This document shows, in pieces, positions 8,162-15,972 of a stretch of DNA of 64,000 bases (its first letter is position 1; every line of letters starts with the position of its first letter). This stretch comes from Nitrososphaerota archaeon (lineage in GTDB: Archaea; Thermoproteota; Nitrososphaeria; Nitrososphaerales; Nitrosopumilaceae). Position numbers and translations under genes: made by a program. Under the pieces are notes generated by a model. That model was not told where the DNA came from. It did not search any database and saw only the letters and a list, made by a program, of their open reading frames with translations. The stretch lies in assembly GCA_028867785.1 (NCBI GenBank), contig JAGWFS010000003.1:1-64000 (forward strand), in the 5' to 3' direction.

Positions 8162-8512
8162 ATGAACAAGCCAAAACGCAAGCCAACAGTAGCAATTGAG
8201 GAGGCAATATACTCAAAGGCAAAGGCAAAGGCAGAAGAAAAGGGCATGACGTTGCTTGACTATGTAAATGAGACGTTGTTGCTCAATGTGGAAAAGGACG
8301 ATTTTCTAAAAAGATATGCTCCGTACATTGAGAAGATAAATGTAGGCCATACGCTAGTTCTTCGGGATCACAAGATAAACAAGGTGGTTGAGATCTTTCT
8401 CAAGAACAACACGCTATATTGTTCACATGATGAGTCCGGTGACTGTATGCATATCCATTTTGCACTTGCAATACCTGAGATTGCAAGGCTCAAGATCAAG
8501 AGTACAAAATAG
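8162..8512 (+). CDS. Ribbon-helix-helix protein with Cys/His C-terminal domain, 116 aa
   Basis: N-terminus KPTVAIEEAIYSKAKAKAEE-GMTLLDYVNE is a typical MetJ/Arc ribbon-helix-helix DNA-binding fold. The C-terminus carries YCSHDESGDCMHIHFALAIP, a Cys/His pattern shared with the next gene. Such short RHH proteins are common in thaumarchaeal accessory DNA. It is probably a regulator acting at the inverted repeat upstream; the C-terminal module may bind zinc. Nine bases separate it from the next gene. Confidence 0.7.
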   Translation: MNKPKRKPTVAIEEAIYSKAKAKAEEKGMTLLDYVNETLLLNVEKDDFLKRYAPYIEKINVGHTLVLRDHKINKVVEIFLKNNTLYCSHDESGDCMHIHFALAIPEIARLKIKSTK

Positions 8513-8521
8513 GTACGGATT

Positions 8522-8896
8522 GTGGCATCAATGGTACAGTGGGATACGCTTCGGATTCCACATGAACTGATGGAGGAGCTTGAGAAGTTCTTGGAATCAG
8601 CAGTTGCAAAAAAGACTGGTTTTACAAGCGAGACGCAGGCAACAACTGCCGCGATGAGGGAGTTTATTCAGAAATATTCCAAGAGATTTGAACACGTCAA
8701 TACCTATGAGGACAAGGTGAGAATCTTGGACAATAACATTGGCAAGCGTGGCGATATTGTTACTTTCCAGTTCAAGGGAAAAGTGGCTTTTTGTGATTAT
8801 TGTGAGTCGAACAATCGCATACATGTGAAATACTGTTGGGAGATTCCACAAGTTGCTGAAGTTTTAAAAAAACATGATCTTAGACTTTCAGATTAG
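8522..8896 (+). CDS. Ribbon-helix-helix protein, paralogue of the previous gene, 124 aa
   Basis: The N-terminus (DTLRIPHELMEELEKFLESA, then TSETQATTAAMREFIQKYS) is a clear ribbon-helix-helix. The C-terminus (FCDYCESNNRIHVKYCWEIP) aligns with the preceding protein, so the pair arose by duplication or forms a heteromeric repressor. GTG at 8522 or ATG at 8531 may be the start; both leave the RHH intact. Probably one operon with the upstream gene. Confidence 0.7.
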   Translation: MASMVQWDTLRIPHELMEELEKFLESAVAKKTGFTSETQATTAAMREFIQKYSKRFEHVNTYEDKVRILDNNIGKRGDIVTFQFKGKVAFCDYCESNNRIHVKYCWEIPQVAEVLKKHDLRLSD

Positions 8897-9196
8897 AAAC
8901 AGCTTCTAGTAGCGCATTGTTAATGGCCCCATTGGACATGATTCATCTTCGCTTTTAGGTTGTATCAATCTCATCTCCTCAATGAGAAACTTTTTGCCCT
9001 GTTTGGATAGCAGACTTCACAAAGGTCGACGCTATACATTCCAATCTGACCCCCATCAAAAACCAGTCTTCTTTTTTTCGGTCTAATAGAGCACCAAGTT
9101 ACCATATGGAAAATTTAGAATTTTTGAAAAATCTTAGCTACCAAACAATTGTGAAAGTTATTCTATGGATCTTGGAAAAACTGGTCGATAAGCAGA
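8897..9196. other. Non-coding stretch between accessory blocks
   Basis: No gene or RNA recognised. Base composition changes here from the less AT-rich plasmid-like block to the AT-richer block that follows, so a junction may lie within it. Confidence 0.35.
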
Positions 9197-9233
9197 TTTA
9201 TATATTTCTATAACACAACAATTTTGTTGTGTT
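9197..9233 (+). promoter_or_regulatory. Promoter with 10-base inverted-repeat operator
   Basis: A TATA box TTTATATATTT (9197..9207) is followed by a palindrome with arms AACACAACAA (9212..9221) and TTGTTGTGTT (9224..9233) separated by TT. The palindrome lies between TATA box and ATG (9239), overlapping the expected transcription start, as expected for a repressor site. The HTH-ImmA protein in the same operon is the obvious candidate repressor. Confidence 0.65.
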
Positions 9234-9238
9234 AGCTA

Positions 9239-9679
9239 ATGATACCAGATTTCGATTCCAAAGGGAATTTGCCGCCAGGGATTCATCAAGTTTCATGGAA
9301 GGAATTCAAGACGCGGTTTGGTCACAATCATTATCGGAAGAGGCTGGTTGATGGAATGAAACTGGCTTTCGAGAATCTCAAAAAAGCTGGATGCAAAACA
9401 GTTTATGTCGATGGTAGTTTTGTAACCGACAGACATCGACCTAAGGATTATGATGGATGTTGGGATCCGACCGGGGTAAATTTCGATGATTTAGATCCTG
9501 CATTCCAAGACTTTAGTCGTGGTACAACTGCTCAGAAACTAAAGTTTCGTGGAGAGTTATTTACAGTTACTATGAATAGCCCAAAAGGAACTATGTTAGA
9601 ATTTTTTCAAAACGATAGAGATGGCGACCCAAAGGGAATAGTAGTTATCAATTTAGGTGATTTTAATGATAAAGAATGA
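9239..9679 (+). CDS. DUF6932 nucleotidyltransferase-like protein
   Basis: A 146-aa protein with the DUF6932 signature: LPPGIHQVSWKEFKTRFGHN at the N-terminus and VYVDGSFVTDRHRPKDYDGC around residue 60. The GS...DxD arrangement is that of the nucleotidyltransferase fold. Family members occur next to HTH-type antitoxin genes, so a toxin-like nucleotidyl transfer is possible. It is first in the operon behind a palindromic operator, and its end overlaps the HTH-ImmA gene by 14 bases. The substrate is unknown. Confidence 0.65.
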   Translation: MIPDFDSKGNLPPGIHQVSWKEFKTRFGHNHYRKRLVDGMKLAFENLKKAGCKTVYVDGSFVTDRHRPKDYDGCWDPTGVNFDDLDPAFQDFSRGTTAQKLKFRGELFTVTMNSPKGTMLEFFQNDRDGDPKGIVVINLGDFNDKE

Positions 9680-11114
9680 GAGACAATACAAAATAACGAG
9701 ATCACGGGTTGAGAAGTTCAAAGAAACTCTTTCCAACTTTGAAAGTACCAAAAAAATATCACCACATGTTGATCCACGATTTCATAAGCTTGAGCGAGAT
9801 GCTTTACAAGGTCAATTGTTAACTCTAGAAAGGGAAATTCAAGAATATGAAGATCTTAAGACAGGCAAGATTCCAATAATGGAATTGTTGACTTTTGAGG
9901 ACTTGCCTACTACATTGATTAAATCTAGAATAGCATTGGGTCTAAGTCAAAAAGATCTAGCTGAACGTATAGGCTTACCAGAACAGCAGATACAACGCTA
10001 TGAATCAACTGACTATGAATCGGCTAGCATGTCACGCATAAAAGAAATAATCAATGTGCTTCAATTAGAAATAGAGAAACTTGGATTGCCTAGGAAAAAA
10101 GTTGACTTGAAATTATTTTTCAAGAAGCTTGCTAATGTTGGATTAGATCAGAAATTTATCACAAAACGCATTCTAACTCCGTCGCTTGTAAATCGTATTG
10201 ACAGAGGAAATGATTTTCCTGAATTACTTAGTCTTCAAGCGGCTTCGTACGTAGGAAGAGTATTTGGTTGGGAAACTGATCAGATTCTAGGCACAGATCC
10301 TCTGACTTTAGAGCCTATTCCAGTGAAATTTAAAGTGCCAAAAACAGCTAACACTTTGAAAGTTCATGCTTACAGTGTCTACGCACATTACATCGCAATT
10401 CTCATGGCACAAGCTACTAGTCATCTGAAAAGTAAAACTATTCCAACAAATCCATATCAAATGCGCGAAGAAATCCTATCTTCTTATTCCACTATATCTT
10501 TTAGAAATCTTATTGATTATGCGTGGAAACTTGGAATTCCAGTGATGGGATTAGATCCCACTTCGTTTCACTCTGCCTGTTTCCGTAGCAATGATAAGAG
10601 CGTTATTGTACTTACTCAGAAAACGTCTTCAGAAGCACGTTTGATGTTTAACCTCATACATGAACTATACCACGCTATTTCTGGCTTGGAGAGGATTGAT
10701 TTTGAAAACGAACTTGATAATTCAGAAGATGAAGAGGAAAGATTGGCAAACCAATTTGCTCATGCAGTGCTTTTAGGGAAAAATGCAGATAGTCTTCTCA
10801 ATACTTGCCTTGAAAATTGTGTAGTTGGCGAAACCCAAAATCTGTCTTTTCTAAAAAAATCGGTAGAGAGAGTTGCCTCTGAAGAAAAGGTGCGAGTAGA
10901 TGTGCTTGCTAATTATATAGCACATCGTCTTTCCTCAGAAAAAATTTTTAATTGGTGGGGAGTAGCCGAAAATTTACAAAAACCGTTAAAGGACGCTCGA
11001 GTTATTCTAAGAGACGCCATGCTAGAGTATGCCGATTTAAGCACTTTGTCACCCCCTGATCTGGAGTTGCTAAAACAGGCATTAAGCACAGAGGAGGTTA
11101 CAGATGGCGAGTAA
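9666..11114 (+). CDS. XRE-type HTH protein with ImmA/IrrE metallopeptidase domain
   Basis: About 482 residues. A coiled N-terminus is followed by an XRE helix-turn-helix near residues 85-135 (RIALGLSQKDLAERIGLPEQ), a helical linker, and an ImmA/IrrE-type protease with HELYH near residue 330 and downstream acidic residues (NSEDEEERLANQFA). ImmA-like proteases cleave repressors or antitoxins. I chose ATG 9666 with AGGTGA five bases upstream; an in-frame GTG at 9657 is possible. It likely represses the palindromic promoter and derepresses the operon on a stress or phage signal. Confidence 0.75.
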   Translation: MIKNERQYKITRSRVEKFKETLSNFESTKKISPHVDPRFHKLERDALQGQLLTLEREIQEYEDLKTGKIPIMELLTFEDLPTTLIKSRIALGLSQKDLAERIGLPEQQIQRYESTDYESASMSRIKEIINVLQLEIEKLGLPRKKVDLKLFFKKLANVGLDQKFITKRILTPSLVNRIDRGNDFPELLSLQAASYVGRVFGWETDQILGTDPLTLEPIPVKFKVPKTANTLKVHAYSVYAHYIAILMAQATSHLKSKTIPTNPYQMREEILSSYSTISFRNLIDYAWKLGIPVMGLDPTSFHSACFRSNDKSVIVLTQKTSSEARLMFNLIHELYHAISGLERIDFENELDNSEDEEERLANQFAHAVLLGKNADSLLNTCLENCVVGETQNLSFLKKSVERVASEEKVRVDVLANYIAHRLSSEKIFNWWGVAENLQKPLKDARVILRDAMLEYADLSTLSPPDLELLKQALSTEEVTDGE

Positions 11115-11739
11115 CTATACAGACGACTGGAAGAAACGTCCTGAACCAATCAAGAAAAAGGTAATCATGTGCGGAGAAACAAGATGTGAAGAAGGTCGAC
11201 ATTCCTTCAAGACTAACATGAGAAAAAAGGCTGCTAGATTAGAAAAGAAGACCTATCGAAATGGTAGCTGCATTTGTTGTAATGAAGAATTTGATATCGA
11301 CTGGAAACGAATTGATAATAGAGATTTGGGAGATGTAAAATACTTAGTTAGTAAACTGAAACTGGAGGCTGTACGATATGATTTTTGGGAGATTCCAGTT
11401 GAAGAAAAAGATTTTGATACTGCAAAAAAGAAAGGATTGCTATTGCTGCGCAAAGAAATACGAAAAAGAGTTGAAAAAGCATTGGCTCCACCATCGCATA
11501 AAATTTATCAAGACGGACGACAAACTCCTAAATCTGGAAATATAATTTACTATGCGCAATATGCTATGGCGACTTGCTGTAGAAAATGTGTTGAGGAATG
11601 GCACGGTATTGATAGGAAAAAACAACTTAAGAAAAAGGACATTGAATATATCTCAGGGCTCATTCTATATTATATAAAAAAGAGATTTCCGACCATCAAA
11701 GAAGAGGGATTACTTGAAGAACCAATTATCAAAAGGTAA
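11104..11739 (+). CDS. DUF4186-type Cys-rich protein
   Basis: 211 residues. The N-terminal half has paired Cys (CGETRC, CICC), suggesting a metal site. The C-terminal half matches my recollection of DUF4186: QDGRQTPKSG, AQYAMATCCRKCVEEWHGID, then a helix. The TCCRKC...WH cluster would bind zinc or take part in catalysis. It overlaps the preceding gene by 11 bases and the radical SAM gene by 26, so all are co-translated. Function unknown; co-occurrence with radical SAM and methyltransferase genes suggests a shared modification pathway. Confidence 0.55.
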   Translation: MASNYTDDWKKRPEPIKKKVIMCGETRCEEGRHSFKTNMRKKAARLEKKTYRNGSCICCNEEFDIDWKRIDNRDLGDVKYLVSKLKLEAVRYDFWEIPVEEKDFDTAKKKGLLLLRKEIRKRVEKALAPPSHKIYQDGRQTPKSGNIIYYAQYAMATCCRKCVEEWHGIDRKKQLKKKDIEYISGLILYYIKKRFPTIKEEGLLEEPIIKR

Positions 11740-12739
11740 GATTGATACCTATAGTTTATCCCTAAAATACAGACAAGCATCAGTAGATTTAGAAAACAGG
11801 AAAATTCTCATAACTAATTTTCAAGGAACTGAACAAGAAAAGGACTTTAAAGAATCTGCCAACTGCAATGGTTTTGGAAGAATTAGACACTTTGAAATCT
11901 CTGGATCAAATAGTTGGCCGGAAAATCCACTACCAATTGAACCTGCTAGAAAAGCATTAAGACTTCCACCTACGTCTACATTGAGAGCCCAGGTGTTTCA
12001 AAATGCCGTTTGCAATTGGCGATGTTGGTACTGTTATGTTCCCTTTGACCTTCTTTCTGCCAACCAAAAACATTCTAGATGGCTATCAGCCTCAGAACTT
12101 GTTGAATTGTACTTGAAACAAGTAAATCCCCCACCTATGATTGATTTGAGCGGTGGGCAACCAGATCTAATTCCTGAATGGGTACCATGGATGATGTATG
12201 AATTAATTTCCCGAGGTTTAGAGAATAAAGTGTTCTTGTGGTCTGATGACAATCTAAGCAATGACTATTTTTGGAAATATCTTAAGAAATCAGATATTGA
12301 GCTGATCCGTACTTACAAAAATTATGGCCGAGTGGGTTGTTTCAAAGGCTTTGATGAAATTTCATTTTCCTTTAACACCATGGCTAATCCCAATTTGTTT
12401 TACAACCAGTTTGAATTAATGAAAAAATTCTTGTCGCTAGGCATTGATCTCTATGCCTATGTGACGCTAACATCACCAACAGATGAAGATATTGACTCAA
12501 AGATCTGTAGTTTTGTAGATAAACTCCAAGAACTTGACCATTATTTCCCTCTAAGAACAATTCCATTAGAGATTAGAGTTTTCACACCTGTAAGATCACG
12601 CATTGACAACTTCTCAAGTAAAGCAATCAAAAACCAAATTCTTGCCGTGAATATATGGCAAAGAGAAATTAAATCAAGATTTTCAGATAAAGAACGTTCG
12701 ATTCCAATTTATGAAGTCCCCGTAGGAGTTGCTTGTTGA
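11714..12739 (+). CDS. Radical SAM enzyme of unknown substrate
   Basis: A 341-aa enzyme with a [4Fe-4S] motif CNWRCWYC (Cys100, Cys104, Cys107), i.e. CxxxCxxC, followed by the SAM-binding DLSGGQPDL near residue 142. It should generate a 5'-deoxyadenosyl radical. There is no obvious SPASM or Elp3 extension. The TTG start at 11714 lies inside the DUF4186 gene, 6-10 bases after GAGGG. It is next to a DPPWY methyltransferase-like gene and an ASCH gene, which points to nucleobase, nucleoside or peptide modification. No closer family assigned. Confidence 0.7.
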   Translation: MKNQLSKGKIDTYSLSLKYRQASVDLENRKILITNFQGTEQEKDFKESANCNGFGRIRHFEISGSNSWPENPLPIEPARKALRLPPTSTLRAQVFQNAVCNWRCWYCYVPFDLLSANQKHSRWLSASELVELYLKQVNPPPMIDLSGGQPDLIPEWVPWMMYELISRGLENKVFLWSDDNLSNDYFWKYLKKSDIELIRTYKNYGRVGCFKGFDEISFSFNTMANPNLFYNQFELMKKFLSLGIDLYAYVTLTSPTDEDIDSKICSFVDKLQELDHYFPLRTIPLEIRVFTPVRSRIDNFSSKAIKNQILAVNIWQREIKSRFSDKERSIPIYEVPVGVAC

Positions 12740-13152
12740 TTTTGTACAAAAATGAAACTGTGTTTTTCTATGAAAAGATAGATTATTGGATCCTAGATTC
12801 GGTGAGATCTGGAATAACAAATTTTGATGATCTTCTTACCTCTTTACCTGGAGTATATCCAACTATCGTTAAGGATTCAATTGAAAGACTAGTGTCACGT
12901 GGGATATTATCCGAATCTTTAATTGATATGCCTAGATATGACAACCTCAAAAAAATACCTATTTCTTCAAAATTTGTATCACACATTCCTCACCCACTTG
13001 ACTTTGATTGGCGATTTAGTCATTCAACCGTTTCAAAACTTTTGCGCTATCTTAATTCACTAACGAAAGAACGCGACAGGATAGCTTTGTTAGGAACTCC
13101 TAGCTTTCTTGGGGCTGGATTAGCTAAATTCAGAAGAAATTTGTTATGGTAA
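12733..13152 (+). pseudogene. 5' part of an interrupted winged-helix/methyltransferase gene
   Basis: The frame starts at TTG near 12733, overlapping the radical SAM stop, with AGGAG just upstream. It has a winged-helix-like segment (residues 1-60: VRSGITNFDDLLTSLPGVYP, DSIERLVSRGIL) and then enters a methyltransferase-like fold (RIALLGTPSFLGAGLAKF). At codon LL it is cut by an IS1595-like element and ends two codons later. Deleting the element and one copy of its 8-base duplication restores a continuous 415-aa frame with the 14060..14892 segment. Confidence 0.8.
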
Positions 13153-14051
13153 TTGTAATCCTACTGCCCCTTAATAAAATGGGACAAAAATATGGATTCA
13201 GTGAGAATAGAAGAACTGGTAAAGATCCTAGGCAATGAAAGGAGCACCGTCAAGTATCTTTTTGAAAAGAAAATCTCTAGAGATGCTGTACACTGTCCCT
13301 TCTGCAACTACACAAAATTCTACCTCATGGGCAGAAAAAGAATTCGATGCAGGAGATGCAGAAAGGACCATGACTTTCTAAAACCTACATGGTTTGGCAG
13401 GCTCAGAATCAGCTATGCAAAGTGGCTCCTTCTTATCAAGCTCTTCGAAGTGGGCACCAGTGCAAGGACCGCCAGCTCCCAAGCAGGTATAGGATACCCT
13501 GCCGCCCTCAAGTCATATGACATCATGCGTATCTCGATTCTACACCAGCTTGCAAGACAAAAGAGGATCCTAAGGGGCCAGATCGAGGCTGATGAGGCGT
13601 ATTTTGGAGGCAGGAGAAAGGGAAACCGTGGCAGAGGTGCCAGAAACAAGACCATCGTGTTTGGCATCCTGGAAAGGGGAGGCAGGGTCTATGTCAGCGT
13701 AGTACCAAATGTCAGTGCAGATACTCTGAGTGACCAGACAGTCAGGAAGGTAAGGCGTGGCAGCATCGTATACACTGACAGGTGGCACGGATATGATTCT
13801 CTGATGTTTTGCGGATACAAGCATCTCAGTGTAGACCACAAGTACAAATTCAAATCAGGCAAGGTCTACATCAACGGGATAGAAGGATTCTGGTCGTTTG
13901 CAAAGGAGAGGCTGATAAAGCACCATGGCATCAGCCCACACAAGTTCCTACTCTACATCAAGGAGATGGAATGGAGATACAATAACAGAAAGAATAATTT
14001 GTTTGATCTATTGATAGATTACATGCTAGGGGCAGTTAAATTATAATCACC
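13148..14051 (+). mobile_element. IS1595-like insertion sequence, 904 bp, complete
   Basis: Both ends are visible. Left inverted repeat 13148..13170 and right inverted repeat 14029..14051 match at 18 of 23 positions (GGTrATTrTAAT..., ending ACTGCCCC). The element is flanked by a perfect 8-base target duplication TTTGTTAT at 13140..13147 and 14052..14059. Eight-base duplications are usual for IS1595. It looks recent because ends, duplication and transposase are intact. Confidence 0.9.
13192..14046 (+). CDS. IS1595-family transposase (ISXO2-like)
   Basis: 284 residues. An N-terminal zinc ribbon (HCPFCNYTK...RCRRCRKDHDF, about residues 31-62) precedes the ISXO2-like DDE domain. Acidic residues are seen in IEADEAYFGG, in VYTDRWHGYDSL and in GIEGFWSFAKERL. 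It catalyses transposition of the surrounding element. The length is normal and the frame is intact, so it is probably active. Its base composition is less AT-rich than the interrupted gene. Confidence 0.9.
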   Translation: MDSVRIEELVKILGNERSTVKYLFEKKISRDAVHCPFCNYTKFYLMGRKRIRCRRCRKDHDFLKPTWFGRLRISYAKWLLLIKLFEVGTSARTASSQAGIGYPAALKSYDIMRISILHQLARQKRILRGQIEADEAYFGGRRKGNRGRGARNKTIVFGILERGGRVYVSVVPNVSADTLSDQTVRKVRRGSIVYTDRWHGYDSLMFCGYKHLSVDHKYKFKSGKVYINGIEGFWSFAKERLIKHHGISPHKFLLYIKEMEWRYNNRKNNLFDLLIDYMLGAVKL

Positions 14052-14052
14052 T

Positions 14053-14892
14053 TTGTTATTTTTTGACAAAAATACAGAATCACAACATAATATCTACCCA
14101 AATCTTAGTTGCTACAAATGTGATATTCTAAGAGATGCTTTACCGCAAATTGAAGTCGAGACGGTTTTGGCAGATCCTCCGTGGTACCCAAAACACATGC
14201 ATGGGTTCATGTGGTCTGCCTCAAAAATTACCAAAATTGGAGGTTACGTATTATTTTGTTTACCTCCAGAGGGTACTAGACCGGATGTGGGGAACGAGAT
14301 CTCAGAATTTATCTCATACGCAAAGAAAATAGGTTTCAGTTTGCTAAGGTACACCAAAGGGATCTTATCTTATTCCACACCACTTTTTGAAAACAATGCT
14401 CTACGAGCAGATGGAATTATTGATATTGGAAAAGATTGGAGAAGAGGCGATTTAGCGTTATTTTACAGGGTTAAGAAAACAAATTTTGCTAGACCATCTA
14501 CCTTTCCTGATGAGGAATGGACAGAGGTTATAATTGGCGATATCAGGATAAGAGTCAGATCTTCCAAATCAATTGAATTCCGAGATCCTCATTTAATATC
14601 GGTCATTCCTAATGATATTCTTCCATCTGTAAGTAGAAGAGATGATAGAAGGAAATTGGCCGATGTTTGGACTTCGGGAAACCGTATTTTTGCATGTAAC
14701 GGAACAAATATCCTGATACAGATCCTCATGGCAAAATCGCTGAACCTGTCTACAACTAACTCGGTATCTACTTTCTTAAAGCGAGATCTAACGACGGAAG
14801 AGATAGCCTTGGTTTTCTCAACGTCTCGACAAATTGATGAATTGGTCAAGTGTGAGCAAGAGGAAATAGATTATTATCATTATTCAAACTAG
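14053..14892 (+). pseudogene. 3' part of the interrupted methyltransferase gene
   Basis: This fragment opens inside the target duplication (TTG at 14053) and continues the frame broken at 13147. It contains VETVLADPPWYPKHMHGFMW; DPPWY is the catalytic motif IV of amino- or base-directed class I methyltransferases and also occurs in polyamine-synthase relatives. GGYVLFCLPPEG follows as the next strand. Before insertion the gene would have encoded winged helix plus SAM-dependent domain. The fragment could be translated from TTG but lacks the SAM-binding first half, so it is probably inactive. Confidence 0.8.
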
Positions 14893-14901
14893 TTATCTTA
14901 T

Positions 14902-15411
14902 ATGATGAAATGTTCATCTCTGATAGATACTCTTAGTAATTCAGTAAAAGATGACGCTTACTGGAATGATTTTTTCAAAATAAAAAATCGAGATGGGTTT
15001 CCCACTGGAATTCATTTAGCCGTATTTGTAGAACCATACCTTACCTTCATACTACAAGGCAAAAAAACAGTAGAATCTAGGTTCTCTTCAAATCGTATTG
15101 CTCCATATCAGAAAGTTAACAGAGGTGATATCATTATTTTAAAACGTTCTGGCGGTCCCATTTTTGGATTATGTGAGATTTCTGAGGTTTGGTCTTATCT
15201 CCTAGATGCCAAGTCATGGAAACACATCAAAAAAGAATTTACGATATCACTTTGTGCACAAGATCCTAACTTTTGGAGTCAGCGAAGCCATGCTTCTTAC
15301 GCTACTTTAATGAGAATTAAAAATGTGAGTAAGATAGAGCCGATCAATTGGAAAAAAAACGACCGTCGAGGCTGGGTAGTGCTTCATAATAAAACCCCTG
15401 ATAACAGATGA
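14902..15411 (+). CDS. ASCH-domain (PUA-like) protein
   Basis: 169 residues. Residues about 35-85 carry the ASCH core: HLAVFVEPYLTFILQGKKTV, ESRFSSNRIAPYQKVNRGD, IIILKRSGGPIFGLCEISEV. ASCH domains bind modified or unmodified nucleic acid or nucleosides, and some are nucleases or amidohydrolases on modified bases. It is the last gene of the plus-strand operon, 9 bases after the broken methyltransferase gene, consistent with recognition or processing of a modified nucleobase. Confidence 0.75.
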   Translation: MMKCSSLIDTLSNSVKDDAYWNDFFKIKNRDGFPTGIHLAVFVEPYLTFILQGKKTVESRFSSNRIAPYQKVNRGDIIILKRSGGPIFGLCEISEVWSYLLDAKSWKHIKKEFTISLCAQDPNFWSQRSHASYATLMRIKNVSKIEPINWKKNDRRGWVVLHNKTPDNR

Positions 15412-15416
15412 TTTTC

Positions 15417-15971
15417 TTAGCCTGCTAAAAAATTTTGAATTGTCATATCAGCAGTAGAACAAACTTTATCAAAAGGCAGCGATGCATCTATGGTCAAATT
15501 AGAATATTCTTTTAATTTGTCAATACCACGTTCTATCGGATGATCATCAATCTCTGCGAATTCTGCTAGTGAAAGATTATCAGATCCTATGTATCTTCCA
15601 TATCTGAGAAATCTCAAATCTCTCCGCGCATCAAGAAAAATCAAAAGTGTTTTTTGAGAAATGTTTTTGATCTCTTCGAAAACGGACTCATGTCTTACGC
15701 CATCGAAAATCATGGTTTCAGAGTTAACACTGCCAGAATGATCTATAGCTATTTCAAGTATTTTTCTTGCTCCGCTTGAGATAAACAAATCGTATCCAAA
15801 ATCTTGCAGTTGCTTACGAGTATTGATTTTGCTAGTTTCACCTACTTTATCTTTAATCATTTTCCCAAATGAGGTTACAGGAATTTTAAATTCATTAGAT
15901 AAATGTTTGATTAATGATGTCTTTCCTGAACTTATTTTCCCACATATTAGAATTGAATATTTGTATTTCAT
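15417..15971 (-). CDS. P-loop nucleotide or nucleoside kinase, 184 aa
   Basis: A Walker A motif GKISSGKTS is at residues 11-19, followed by SFGKMIKDKVGE, as in dNMP and dephospho-CoA-type kinases. MIFDGVRHESVFEEI matches the Walker B/substrate strand, and LDARRDLRFLRYGRY the lid arginines. It probably phosphorylates a small metabolite, perhaps a (deoxy)nucleotide. It lies one base downstream of the TylF-like methyltransferase gene, so the two are co-transcribed, convergent with the radical SAM operon. Confidence 0.65.
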   Translation of the reverse strand: MKYKYSILICGKISSGKTSLIKHLSNEFKIPVTSFGKMIKDKVGETSKINTRKQLQDFGYDLFISSGARKILEIAIDHSGSVNSETMIFDGVRHESVFEEIKNISQKTLLIFLDARRDLRFLRYGRYIGSDNLSLAEFAEIDDHPIERGIDKLKEYSNLTIDASLPFDKVCSTADMTIQNFLAG

Positions 15972-15972
15972 T

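Noticed and set aside
14053-14892. Independent methyltransferase gene with TTG start
   Set aside because: The TTG lies inside the IS target duplication and the frame continues the upstream fragment exactly.
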